Of a stretch of DNA of 64,000 nucleotides, positions 43,051 through 50,887 are shown piece by piece; positions within the stretch are counted from its first letter, which is position 1, and each line of letters begins with the position of its first letter. The position numbers and the translations under genes were made by a program. This stretch comes from Polyangium sp. 15x6 (GTDB lineage: Bacteria > Myxococcota_A > Polyangia > Polyangiales > Polyangiaceae), in contig NZ_JASBQE010000024.1 of assembly GCF_029960785.1 (NCBI RefSeq), positions 62,001 to 126,000 on the forward strand, read 5' to 3'. The notes beneath the pieces are model-generated. The model saw only the letters and a list, made by a program, of their open reading frames with translations, was not told the origin of the DNA and ran no database searches.

Positions 43051-43938
43051 ATGAAGCACCGAATCCACAATGTCCTGGTCGGCGCGATGGGGCTCGCCAG
43101 CGCGGCGTTCTTCGCGTTCTCCGGGGCGTCCTGCTCGCAACCCACCATCCAGTGCATCGCCAGCCATTTCCCGTTCTTCACGAAGTACGAGCTCGTCAGC
43201 GGTGACGAGGCGTGCCTCGGGCTGAAGGGCGAAGACATCGGCCTGGCCACGTACCTCGCGCCGAACGCCGACAAGACGCTCGCGAACTACGACGATCGCA
43301 GCGTCGCGATCCAGTCGACCACCCTCGGCCAGATCGCGCGTGAGCGCGAGGGCGCGGGCTACGACCTCGGCACGGACAAGCCGTACGCGTTCGGCAAGTA
43401 CACGACCGCCCCGGATGCGAACAACATCTGCTACGCGGGCGGCGCGAACGGCACGGCGGCGCTCGCGGCCGCGGACATGAACATCACGGAGTTCGACACG
43501 GGCGAGGTGGATGACATGGGCAACCCCATCATCCTCCCGGCCATGCACCTCCAGCAGGAGTGGCGAAACGTCAAGGTGTACGTGACCGCGGGCGTGCCGG
43601 GCACGCAGGTCGTCGGCGAGATGGTCTTCCGTGACGTGCTCGCGGGCTGCGAAGCCTCGTACAAGTTCGTCGGCATCTCGCCGTCGGTGTACTGCGGCAA
43701 AGACGTCCACACCGACGACGACAACAACCCCGACACGCCGTCCGATAACGACGACGCCGACCCGGCCAAGAAGGACACGCCGATGGTGGTCCCGGAACCG
43801 CTCTTCTGCGATCCGAAAGCGCATCCCGATCTGGGCATCTCCGTCGGATCCGGCATCAACCCGGACTTCCCGGTAGCCTGCGATCCCGAGACGCTCCACT
43901 GCATCCTGACCGGCGATCCGCTCCCCGGCAGGCCGTAA
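43051..43938 (+). CDS. Lipoprotein encoded with the TonB-dependent receptor
   Basis: This 295-aa protein has signal MKHRIHNVLVGAMGLASAAF with lipobox SGASC. ATG 43051 is preferred; ATG 43024 overlaps the receptor stop but would place nine extra residues ahead of the signal. The mature part has Cys-rich segments (IQCIASHFPFF, CLGLKGEDIGL, CYAGGANGT, CGKDVHTDDDNNPD, CDPETLHC) and an Asp/Asn-rich loop that may bind calcium. Receptors of the Oar/SusC kind are often encoded with a surface lipoprotein, so a partner role is likely, but sequence similarity to SusD was not seen. The gene ends with a strong hairpin terminator. Confidence 0.8.
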   Translation: MKHRIHNVLVGAMGLASAAFFAFSGASCSQPTIQCIASHFPFFTKYELVSGDEACLGLKGEDIGLATYLAPNADKTLANYDDRSVAIQSTTLGQIAREREGAGYDLGTDKPYAFGKYTTAPDANNICYAGGANGTAALAAADMNITEFDTGEVDDMGNPIILPAMHLQQEWRNVKVYVTAGVPGTQVVGEMVFRDVLAGCEASYKFVGISPSVYCGKDVHTDDDNNPDTPSDNDDADPAKKDTPMVVPEPLFCDPKAHPDLGISVGSGINPDFPVACDPETLHCILTGDPLPGRP

Positions 43939-43966
43939 CCCTCCCTCTCGTTCCCTCCAGAAACGA

Positions 43967-44009
43967 CACGAGCCTCCCGCCCGCGCGCTCCGCGGCGGGA
44001 GGCCTCGTG
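43967..44009 (+). terminator. Strong hairpin terminator after the receptor-lipoprotein operon
   Basis: CACGAGCCTCCCGCC pairs with GGCGGGAGGCCTCGTG (one bulge) around an 11-nt loop, followed by GCGTTTTCC. It lies ~30 bp after the lipoprotein stop, between two convergent genes, so it may serve both. Confidence 0.75.
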
Positions 44010-44053
44010 GCGTTTTCCATGACCCCGGGAAAACGCCCGCGCCCGCAGGCGCT

Positions 44054-45532
44054 TCACCGCTTCGGCGCCGCGCTCCCTTCGCCGAGCGCCTCGCCGAGGC
44101 GACGGCGCGCGTCCGCGAGCGCCGCTTCATTCCGTTGCCCCGGGCCGAGCGCCTCGTGCCCCGCGACCTCCTCGCGCAGCGTGGCGATCTGCCCCGGCTT
44201 GTCGCCCATCTTCGCCTGCAGATCCGCGCGTTGCTTGAGGTACGAGAGCCGCCGCGGCCCGTACGAGAGCGCCACGGCGCGGCCATTCGCCGCGAGCGCG
44301 GCGTCGAGGCGCCCCATCTTCGCGAGCACGCTCGAGAGGCGCGCCGGCGGATCGTACGACTTCGGCATCTCGCGCTCGCGTTGCTCGAGCATGCGCACGG
44401 CCTCCTCGCCGCGGCCGAGCGCCACGTACGAAATCGCCCGGCCGTAATCGTACGTCGCCGCGATCTCGGGCGTCTTCGCCTCGGCCGCGGCCTTCTCCAT
44501 GAGCACGAGCCGTTTTTCGTGCGCCGCGCGCGCGCCTTCCGCGTCGCCGAGCTCGCTCTTCACGCCCGCCAGGATCGCCAGGGCGTCGGCGCGATCGTCG
44601 ACCGTGGACTCGGGCGGCGGCGAGGCGACGAGCGCTTCGAGCCTCGCCATGGCCTTGCGACGCGCCTGATCTTGCGTGGAGCTCTTCGCGAGCCGGCTCG
44701 CGCAGCTCAAGAGCACGGCCGCGAAATCGGCGGGGGCCGCGGCGCCACGAATCTCGTCGACGTGCGCCGCGCCGAATCGCGCGCATCCGTCGACGTCGCC
44801 GCTGCCGGCGAGCGAGCTCAGCTTCCCGGCGAGCGCGTCGTCCCGGCGCGGCCAGCGCGCGTCGACCTTCGCGAGCAACTCGTCGTAGAGCGCGAGCGCC
44901 TTGCGATGATCGCCGGCCGCGCGCGCGGCGCTCGCCTGCGAAAGCGTGTAGAGCGGATCCGAGGGCGGCGCGGAGGCATCCATCACGCGCACTGCGTCCT
45001 CGATGAAGCCGCGCATCTCGCGCGCCGACGCCGCGCCCGGCAAGTAAGCGACGACGTCGCCCTTCGCGGGATCGATCACGAAGAACGTCGGCCAGAAGGT
45101 CATCTTGTATCGCTCGAGGAATGCGGCGCTCGAGGGGCGATCCGTGTCGATCGCCGCGAACACCACGCGATCGGCGAGCGGGCGGAGCGCCGGATCGACG
45201 AGCACGTAGTTCTTCATGCTGAGGCACGTGTGGCACCACGGCGCCCAGGCATCGACGAAGAGCGCCTTCTTCTCTGCGCGCGCGCGCGCCATCGCGCCGT
45301 CGAGGTCGTCCTCGATGAACACGAGCGGCGCCGCGGCCGCGTCCTTTCCGGCGGCCGCGCCTTCCGGCTTCGTGGGCTCGCCCGATTTCGTGTCGTTCAG
45401 CCCGGCCGCGCCGTTCGTGCGGACGGCCTCGGCCGTGGTCGGCGCATCGGGACCGGGCGTCGGGGCTGTGCCGCATCCTGTGGCGAGGACGAAGAAGAGG
45501 AGCGCGGAGATCCAGGTGCGAGGGCGGGCCAT
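44054..45532 (-). CDS. Thioredoxin-like lipoprotein with TPR region
   Basis: This 492-aa protein starts MARPRTWISALLFFVLATGC, a lipoprotein signal (LATGC). After a ~50-residue linker, a thioredoxin/DsbD-gamma-like domain (about 70-190) contains FVDAWAPWCHTCLSMKNYVL with the CxxC pair Cys100/Cys103, and a cis-Pro-like site TFWPTFFVID. Residues ~200-480 form TPR-like helices (AARAAGDHRKALALYDELLA, YDYGRAISYVALGRGEEAVR). The domain order suggests a periplasmic disulfide reductase or thiol protein bound to a partner by TPRs. It is transcribed divergently from the 229-aa gene. Confidence 0.85.
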   Translation of the reverse strand: MARPRTWISALLFFVLATGCGTAPTPGPDAPTTAEAVRTNGAAGLNDTKSGEPTKPEGAAAGKDAAAAPLVFIEDDLDGAMARARAEKKALFVDAWAPWCHTCLSMKNYVLVDPALRPLADRVVFAAIDTDRPSSAAFLERYKMTFWPTFFVIDPAKGDVVAYLPGAASAREMRGFIEDAVRVMDASAPPSDPLYTLSQASAARAAGDHRKALALYDELLAKVDARWPRRDDALAGKLSSLAGSGDVDGCARFGAAHVDEIRGAAAPADFAAVLLSCASRLAKSSTQDQARRKAMARLEALVASPPPESTVDDRADALAILAGVKSELGDAEGARAAHEKRLVLMEKAAAEAKTPEIAATYDYGRAISYVALGRGEEAVRMLEQREREMPKSYDPPARLSSVLAKMGRLDAALAANGRAVALSYGPRRLSYLKQRADLQAKMGDKPGQIATLREEVAGHEALGPGQRNEAALADARRRLGEALGEGSAAPKR

Positions 45533-45618
45533 GCGGCCGAGTGTAGTGCCGAGCGGGCGCGTTCGCCCGAACGAGAGCGTGCTCGCCCCGGCGACGGATT
45601 GCGTTATGGTGAGCCCTC

Positions 45619-46308
45619 ATGAGCGAGCTCGAGGGGCGCTGCGGAAGCTGTGCGGCGTTCATGCGTCCGCGCGAGGATTCGCGCCTCGGGCGCGTGGGGG
45701 ACTGCGCGCTCGAGGTGTATCCCTCGCCGATCCGGCAGACGTCGACGTGCTCGCGATACCGGCCGAAGGGCGCCCCGGCGCCGCCGCCTCCGCCGCGCGC
45801 GGCGGGCGAGCCTCGGAGGGCGCGCTCCTCGGCCATCGAGCCACGGCGCCGTGACACGGACGTCACGCGACCTTCATCGTCCGAGACCACCGAGGGCGCG
45901 CGAGCCGCGATTGCCAGCGCCTCGCTGCCCAGGGAGATCGACATCGACATGGATATCGACGAGTTCAGGCGGGTCTTGCGCGAGGTGCTCTCGGAGGAGC
46001 TCGGCCTCGGCCGCACGGAGCTGGGGGCGCGCTGGCAGGGCGGGGAGATCGTCCTCAAGCCGGGCAAGGTGGGCACCGCGGAGAAGCGCATCCCGCTCGA
46101 CACGTTCTTTCACAAGATCGTGATGGTCCGGGACAAGCTCCGCGTGCTCGAGGCGAAGCTCAACGCGCACGAGGGGCTCCCCGACACGGACAAGGTGCAG
46201 CTCCAGGCGTACATCACGGCCTGTTATGGCTCGCTCACGACGTTCAACGTCCTCTTCGCGGATCGCGAGGATTGTTTCGTCGGCGCGGGCAAGGACGGCG
46301 GCGACTGA
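45619..46308 (+). CDS. Hypothetical protein with N-terminal Cys4 cluster
   Basis: This 229-aa protein has Cys8, Cys11, Cys29 and Cys44 (CGSCAAFMR, GDCALEVY, TSTCSRY), spaced like a small zinc or iron-sulfur site. A Pro/Arg/Ser-rich disordered linker covers about 50-105. A helical, acidic C-terminal domain (about 108-225) contains IDIDMDIDEFRRVLREVLSE and MVRDKLRVLEAKLNAHEGL. No signal peptide is present. The pattern looks conserved in myxobacteria, but no function is known to me. The start is ATG 45619, with GGTGAG upstream. Confidence 0.75.
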   Translation: MSELEGRCGSCAAFMRPREDSRLGRVGDCALEVYPSPIRQTSTCSRYRPKGAPAPPPPPRAAGEPRRARSSAIEPRRRDTDVTRPSSSETTEGARAAIASASLPREIDIDMDIDEFRRVLREVLSEELGLGRTELGARWQGGEIVLKPGKVGTAEKRIPLDTFFHKIVMVRDKLRVLEAKLNAHEGLPDTDKVQLQAYITACYGSLTTFNVLFADREDCFVGAGKDGGD

Positions 46309-46327
46309 CTCGCATCGAGAGGGACCG

Positions 46328-46729
46328 ATGAAACGCTTTGCTTCTTCGTTCTCGTGTGTGCTTTTCCTCCTCGCGGGCGCGTGTGCGAGCGAGGTGGACT
46401 CCCCGGATCCGGAGCCGACGGGCTACGCGACGGGAGATCCTTGGGCGGGCGGCCCCCTCGAAGCGCCCGTGCTCGAGGACGTGATCCCGATGTCGAAGGT
46501 TTTGCGCGTGCGCTGGAGCCTGGTTTCGCCCTGCGAAGAGGTCGAAGCCGAGCGGCGCACCGACGCGGAGACGTTCGCGCCGGCCTTCACCGCGATCGGT
46601 ACGGATACCGATCACGTCGACGAGGGCGCGAACGAGGATCTTACCTACACGTATCGGCTGCGGTGCGTGCGCGGCGAGGAGGCGTCGGACTTCTCGAACA
46701 CCCTGTCCGCGAATCCGTTCATCGAGTGA
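46328..46729 (+). CDS. Small lipoprotein, fibronectin-III-like
   Basis: This 133-aa protein has signal MKRFASSFSCVLFLLAGACA (lipobox LAGAC). The ~100-residue mature part looks like one fibronectin-type-III-like unit: APVLEDVIPMSKVLRVRWSL, CEEVEAERRTD and LTYTYRLRCVRGEEASDFSN, with a Tyr-rich F strand and a Cys pair. Its start is set by GAGAGGGACCG upstream; the open frame upstream of 46328 overlaps the previous gene. The 3' end overlaps the convergent gene by 11 bp. Confidence 0.75.
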   Translation: MKRFASSFSCVLFLLAGACASEVDSPDPEPTGYATGDPWAGGPLEAPVLEDVIPMSKVLRVRWSLVSPCEEVEAERRTDAETFAPAFTAIGTDTDHVDEGANEDLTYTYRLRCVRGEEASDFSNTLSANPFIE

Positions 46730-47966
46730 CTTCGTTCAACGCGGCGGCGGCCGGGGCCTCTCCGGCTGCGCGCTCGCGCGCGCGTTTGCGGGCGGAGGCG
46801 CGGGTCCCCGGGTGCGCCATGTCGCCGAGCGCGCGGCGCAGGGCCGCGGCCCAGAACGCGGCGAGCGCCGCGTCGTCCGTGAGGAAGACGTCCATCGGCC
46901 CGTGATCGCTGTCGATCTCCACGGCCACGAGGTCGTCGCGCCGGGGCGTCGAGACGCCGCGGACCTCTTCCATCGCGATCGCCGCGCCAAGACGGCCTTC
47001 CGGCAAGAGATCCACGGCGCCCGTACGGCTCACCCATGGGGCGATGACGAACCGATCGCGGCCGGCCCAGAAGAGCGGCGCGGAGAGGGCGCGGTAGCGA
47101 GCGCCGAAGCGCGCGACGCTCACGAACGCGTAGCCGGTGAGCGTCACGAGCGCGGCGGCCGCGGCGAAGCCGATCGTGAGGTTGCGATCGCCCGCTCGGA
47201 AGGCGCGCGCGGCCTGAAGCCACAGAGCGAGCGAGACAGCAAGCAGGATCGTGCCGAAGACGGTGTCACGCCGGGCGTTCGTCCGAGGACCCCGGCTGTC
47301 GTGATCTCGCAGGACCAGGCGTTCGCCCTCGGGGCGCAGGGCGAACCGCGCGAGCTTGCCGGCCGGTAAAACGGGCCCCTCGGGCTGGGGATCCGGCTCG
47401 GCGGCCGGGGGGAGCGTGCCCTCGGCGGCGGTGAGCGCCGCGGCAAAGGCGCGGGCGAGCGGGGCCGCCGCGCGAACGACACGGGCGCGGGCGCGGTCTC
47501 CGTCGAGATCGACCACGGCCGCGACGAGCAGGCGGCGCGGCGACGCTTCGGCTTCCGTGCGTTCGAGCTCGACCCAGGCCGCGGCGAGGGTGCGGCGGTT
47601 CGTGCAGGAGGGCGCGTCGCAGCAGGGACGTTCCTCGGCGGTCACGACCAACCGGGCCACGCGGCCGGCGGAGGGGCGCTCTCCTTCGGCGAGGCGGAGC
47701 GGGGCGATGCGGACGTCGGCGCCGCCGAGGGTGCCGCGGATCCAGACGGGCGCTTCGGGGTCGGGCCCGTGGCGGCTCGACACGCTGCCGAGGGGCGGCG
47801 CGGCGCGGAGCAGGAAGGGTGCCGAGGGCGGAAGGCGGTCGAGGGCGGCGGCGACCGCGCCGGGGACCGCGACGGCGTCGAGGGCGGGCTCGGACGTCTC
47901 CGCGCCGAGAGCGGACAGCGCGCGGGCTACGTCCGCATCGAGATCCGTTCGAGGGTGGAGCGGCAT
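46719..47966 (-). CDS. Hypothetical protein with two central membrane helices
   Basis: This 415-aa protein has a soluble Ala/Pro-rich N-terminal half with a Cys-Cys-x4-Cys site (ERPCCDAPSCTNRR, about 114-122). Two adjacent hydrophobic helices lie at about 237-285 (TILLAVSLALWLQAARAF, LTIGFAAAAALVTLTGYAFV). A C-terminal half resembles a PH-like or YdbS-like membrane-associated domain (DRFVIAPWVSRTGAVDLLPE, VEIDSDHGPMDVFL). The tail is Arg/Ala-rich. No family was clearly recognised. It shares 11 bp with the 3' end of the convergent lipoprotein gene. Confidence 0.75.
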   Translation of the reverse strand: MPLHPRTDLDADVARALSALGAETSEPALDAVAVPGAVAAALDRLPPSAPFLLRAAPPLGSVSSRHGPDPEAPVWIRGTLGGADVRIAPLRLAEGERPSAGRVARLVVTAEERPCCDAPSCTNRRTLAAAWVELERTEAEASPRRLLVAAVVDLDGDRARARVVRAAAPLARAFAAALTAAEGTLPPAAEPDPQPEGPVLPAGKLARFALRPEGERLVLRDHDSRGPRTNARRDTVFGTILLAVSLALWLQAARAFRAGDRNLTIGFAAAAALVTLTGYAFVSVARFGARYRALSAPLFWAGRDRFVIAPWVSRTGAVDLLPEGRLGAAIAMEEVRGVSTPRRDDLVAVEIDSDHGPMDVFLTDDAALAAFWAAALRRALGDMAHPGTRASARKRARERAAGEAPAAAALNEVTR

Positions 47967-48036
47967 GGCCGGCGAGCCATGCCAGGGATCGGGAGAGGCG
48001 TAAAGTCTTGGAATTGGTGGCGTTCGGGGAGGCCGC

Positions 48037-49134
48037 TCAGCGCCGCCTGCGCCGACGGGCGATCGCGGCGAGGCCGAGGCCGAGGGCGGCGAGGGCGCCG
48101 AGCTTACCGCGCTGCCCCTCGACGGAGCAGCCGCAGCCGCCGGGGTCCTCGATCGCGGGCCCCTCGGGCTCCTCGCCCCAGCCGCCGCCGCCTGCGCCGG
48201 AGCCGCCGGGGCATTCGATGGGGCACGATTTCGAGCAGAGGTTGCAGATGCAGCCCGCGTACGCCTCGTAGGCCTTCACGCCTTCCGGGAATTGCATCTT
48301 GCAGGCGTCGAGGCAGGCCTTGTAGTCGGCGGGCGTTTTCGCGATGGGGCAGGACGCTTCACAGTTGTAAATGCCGACGCACTGACCATTGCAGCCCATG
48401 GCGAGCGCGCTGCATTCGGTCTTCGCGGCGTTCGTGGTGCAGGCATTGCAACTCGGGACGCCGGAGCCGGGCGGATAGAGGGAGCAGACGCCGTCGATGT
48501 CGTCCTGCTCGATCGAGGCGATTGCATTGCCACCGTCATAATAGGGCTCCATCGTCGCGCCCATGACGTCCGAATGGCCGAGGCCGAGAAAATGGCCCTG
48601 CTCGTGCGTGGCGATGGAGAGCGTATCGACGGGGCTGCCGCCGACGCAATTGCCGCCCGGGTTCGTGGCGGAGTCGTACCAGCAGAACCCGACGTTGTTG
48701 AAGACGATGTCCGCGTCGGAGATGATCATGTTCTCGCCGTCGGGCGACCATACCGGCAGCGTGACGCCGATGACCGAATCCACTGGGCCGAGCTCGAGCG
48801 GCCACGGATCCGGTTTGTTGATCCAGAGCAGCACGTTCTTGTTGTCGTTCGAATTCCAGGTGCCGTCCGGGAGATCACCGAGGAGCTGCGTCGCGAAATC
48901 GGTGCACTCGGGCGTCGCCCAGGCGCCGAACCCATCGACGAGCCGCTGCTGCGCGGTCGCGGCGATCTCCGGCGGGAACGTGGACGCGTTGACGTAGAAT
49001 TTGACCGGGAGGATGCCCCAGACCGGATACGGCGGGCCTTCGAGGCCGGTCCAGGCGCGCGCCTCGGTCGGCGCGGCGAGAATGCCGGCCGCGCACGCGG
49101 CGAGGAGGGCGGCTTTGCGGAGGAACGATTTCAT
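48037..49134 (-). CDS. Matrixin-like zinc metalloprotease with MYXO-CTERM-like tail
   Basis: This 365-aa protein has a signal peptide (MKSFLRKAALLAACAAGILA). A zincin catalytic domain (about 25-225) carries HEQGHFLGLGHSD (about 177-189), the HExxHxxGxxH zinc site, and a downstream Met-turn-like GATMEPYY. A Cys-rich segment (about 230-310) follows. The C-terminus has GCGCSVEGQ, a hydrophobic helix and six Arg, the pattern of MYXO-CTERM cell-surface sorting signals. It should be a surface-attached or released endopeptidase. It is second in an operon, just behind the 182-aa gene (stop and start are separated by one base). Confidence 0.9.
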   Translation of the reverse strand: MKSFLRKAALLAACAAGILAAPTEARAWTGLEGPPYPVWGILPVKFYVNASTFPPEIAATAQQRLVDGFGAWATPECTDFATQLLGDLPDGTWNSNDNKNVLLWINKPDPWPLELGPVDSVIGVTLPVWSPDGENMIISDADIVFNNVGFCWYDSATNPGGNCVGGSPVDTLSIATHEQGHFLGLGHSDVMGATMEPYYDGGNAIASIEQDDIDGVCSLYPPGSGVPSCNACTTNAAKTECSALAMGCNGQCVGIYNCEASCPIAKTPADYKACLDACKMQFPEGVKAYEAYAGCICNLCSKSCPIECPGGSGAGGGGWGEEPEGPAIEDPGGCGCSVEGQRGKLGALAALGLGLAAIARRRRRR

Positions 49135-49135
49135 T

Positions 49136-49684
49136 TCACTTTCCTCCGGCGAGGCGGACCACGTCCGTCATGAGAGATTCGACCGCCTCGGGCCGCTCCA
49201 CGTGCCCGGAGGGCTCGAGCTTCTTGCCCACGTAGCGGACGAGCTCGACGCCGTCGAGCTCGCGGTGCGCCATTCCTTTGGCGTCCACGTGGTACACGGA
49301 GAGCGCGAGCGCCGTGAAATACATCGTTCCTTTCTCGTCGCGACGCAGGAATACCACTGCGTCTTCCCCCGCCTTGAGCGCCGCGTCACCGAGGACCTTC
49401 TGCGTCTTGCCCCGGTGTGTCCCGCCGAACTGCTGGACGACGATGCGTCCCTCGACTTTGCCCTTGAGGAGCTGCACCACGTCGAGCTCGGTGCGCGTCA
49501 CGAGGCCACGGCCGTCCTCGGATTCGGCCGTGACCGCCCTCCCCACGCGCACGCGGACCACGAGATCCGAACGGTTTACGAGCTCCTCACGTGAAAGGAA
49601 GAGCATGGTCGTCGCGTCCGCCACGGCGCTGACGCCGAGCAGGACGATGGCCGCGAGCACGGCCAAATACTTTCTGAAGCTCAT
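49136..49684 (-). CDS. Small secreted protein upstream of the metalloprotease
   Basis: This 182-aa protein has start ATG 49684, backed by GAGGAGG seven bases upstream. The signal peptide MSFRKYLAVLAAIVLLGVSA is cleaved near ADA. The mature part is beta-rich (LVVRVRVGRAVTAESEDGRG, TELDVVQLLKGKVEGRIVVQ, QFGGTHRGKTQKVLGDAALK, EDAVVFLRRDEKGTMYFTAL). This pattern recurs in secreted proteins encoded with myxobacterial metalloproteases, but I know of no assigned function. It is co-transcribed with the metalloprotease gene, with only one base between stop and start, so a chaperone, inhibitor or substrate role is possible. Confidence 0.78.
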   Translation of the reverse strand: MSFRKYLAVLAAIVLLGVSAVADATTMLFLSREELVNRSDLVVRVRVGRAVTAESEDGRGLVTRTELDVVQLLKGKVEGRIVVQQFGGTHRGKTQKVLGDAALKAGEDAVVFLRRDEKGTMYFTALALSVYHVDAKGMAHRELDGVELVRYVGKKLEPSGHVERPEAVESLMTDVVRLAGGK

Positions 49685-49920
49685 GAAGTGCCTCCTCGAT
49701 CCGGGCCGCTTCGGCCTTTCGATCCACCATGCCAAGCGTCGCTCGGCGTGTAAAGCAACCCCCTCGCGAAGCCCGTGCGCGTCCAGCGACGATCCAATTT
49801 TGATTGCAGGCTGGAAGTCCGCGCGCCCGGTGCGTCTCCGTCATGACGAAATTGGGTGGCTGTTTCGCGCAACGCAGGCTACCTCGGGCGTGTACCTTTC
49901 GGGTATCTGAGGAGTCATCC

Positions 49921-50685
49921 ATGAAACGAGCTTCGTTGCGATCGTTCGGCCTCGCCTCGCTCTTCGTCTTGGGCGCCGCGATGGCCGCTTGCGGGACGGA
50001 CACCACGGGACTGTTTGCCTCCGGCGGGCAAGCGACCGGCGCCTCGGGCGGCGCAGGTCAAGGCGGCGCAGGCAACGGCGGCGCAGGACAGGGCGGCATC
50101 GGGAACGGCGGTTCAGGGCAAGGCGGCGCGGGCAACGGCGGCTCGGGCCAAGGCGGCGCAGGCAACGGCGGCTCGGGTCAAGGCGGCGCGGGCAACGGCT
50201 CGTCGAGCTCGTCGAGCAGCATGCAGAGCTCCTCGTCGGGGCCGCCGCCTCCGCCCGTCATGGTCGCGTGTGGCGACATGGCCTGTCCCGTGAGCGGCCA
50301 GAGCGCCTGCTGCTGGGACGAATACGACTACAACGATCCGCCCCAGGGCGAGTGCGTGAGCGGCCCGGACGACAACGACAACTGCTCCACGGACTTCGGC
50401 GGCAACGGCCAGCCGGGCTTCGAGTCGCGCATCGAATGCCAGCTCCCCGAGCACTGCCCCGCCGGCACCGTCTGCTGCGGTGACCTCACGCAGACGAACC
50501 AGGGCAACTGGTATCCGCTCCTCCGCTGTGCTGCCACCTGTACCTACCCCGATCAGCGCGTCGTCTGCGACCCGCAGGCGCCCGACACGGACTGCCCGGT
50601 GGTCCAGGTCGGCGGCAACCAGGTGCAGACGACCTGCCAGCCGAGCACCATCCTCCCGGACGGCTACAACATCTGCCGTCCTTGA
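49921..50685 (+). CDS. Lipoprotein with Gly-rich repeat linker and Cys-rich domain
   Basis: This 254-aa protein has the signal MKRASLRSFGLASLFVLGAA with lipobox MAAC. Residues ~35-95 are a GGAGQGGAGNGG/GSGQ repeat, then a poly-Ser run (about 97-112) and Pro-rich segment. The folded part (about 120-254) has 14 Cys (VACGDMACPVSGQSACCWDE, CPAGTVCCGDL, LRCAATCTYPDQ). GAGGAG lies upstream of the ATG. Its plan (lipobox, Gly linker, Cys-rich head) matches the larger lipoprotein at 6271-9423. Function is unknown; surface exposure is likely. A hairpin terminator follows. Confidence 0.85.
   Translation: MKRASLRSFGLASLFVLGAAMAACGTDTTGLFASGGQATGASGGAGQGGAGNGGAGQGGIGNGGSGQGGAGNGGSGQGGAGNGGSGQGGAGNGSSSSSSSMQSSSSGPPPPPVMVACGDMACPVSGQSACCWDEYDYNDPPQGECVSGPDDNDNCSTDFGGNGQPGFESRIECQLPEHCPAGTVCCGDLTQTNQGNWYPLLRCAATCTYPDQRVVCDPQAPDTDCPVVQVGGNQVQTTCQPSTILPDGYNICRP
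50050..50206 (+). repeat. In-frame Gly-rich coding repeat in the 50-kb lipoprotein
   Basis: Repeats of GGCGGCGCAGG(C/A)AACGGCGG(C/T) units encode GGAGQGGAGNGG-type peptide. Near-identical neighbouring units point to slippage or conversion. Confidence 0.85.
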
Positions 50686-50737
50686 ACTTTTTGAGTAAGG
50701 AAACATCGCACATCGCGAAACGTGCGCTTCAAAGGAC

Positions 50738-50790
50738 GAGGGCCCGCGGGTCCCGCGAACGCGTGTTCACGGGACAAACCCGCGGCCCTC
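50738..50790 (+). terminator. Hairpin terminator after the Gly-rich lipoprotein gene
   Basis: GAGGGCC-CGCGGG pairs with CCCGCGGCCCTC, with an inner stem GTCCCG/CGGGAC in the loop. It lies ~50 bp after the stop. There is no T-run, so factor-assisted termination is possible. Confidence 0.5.
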
Positions 50791-50887
50791 GCGCCGTGCG
50801 ACGAACGGGGATATCCTAGGACCCGGAGGCGCCCGGTGGACCAGGAGCCACGCGGTCGCCTCCTCTCGAGGAACCCAGGAACGAGCC

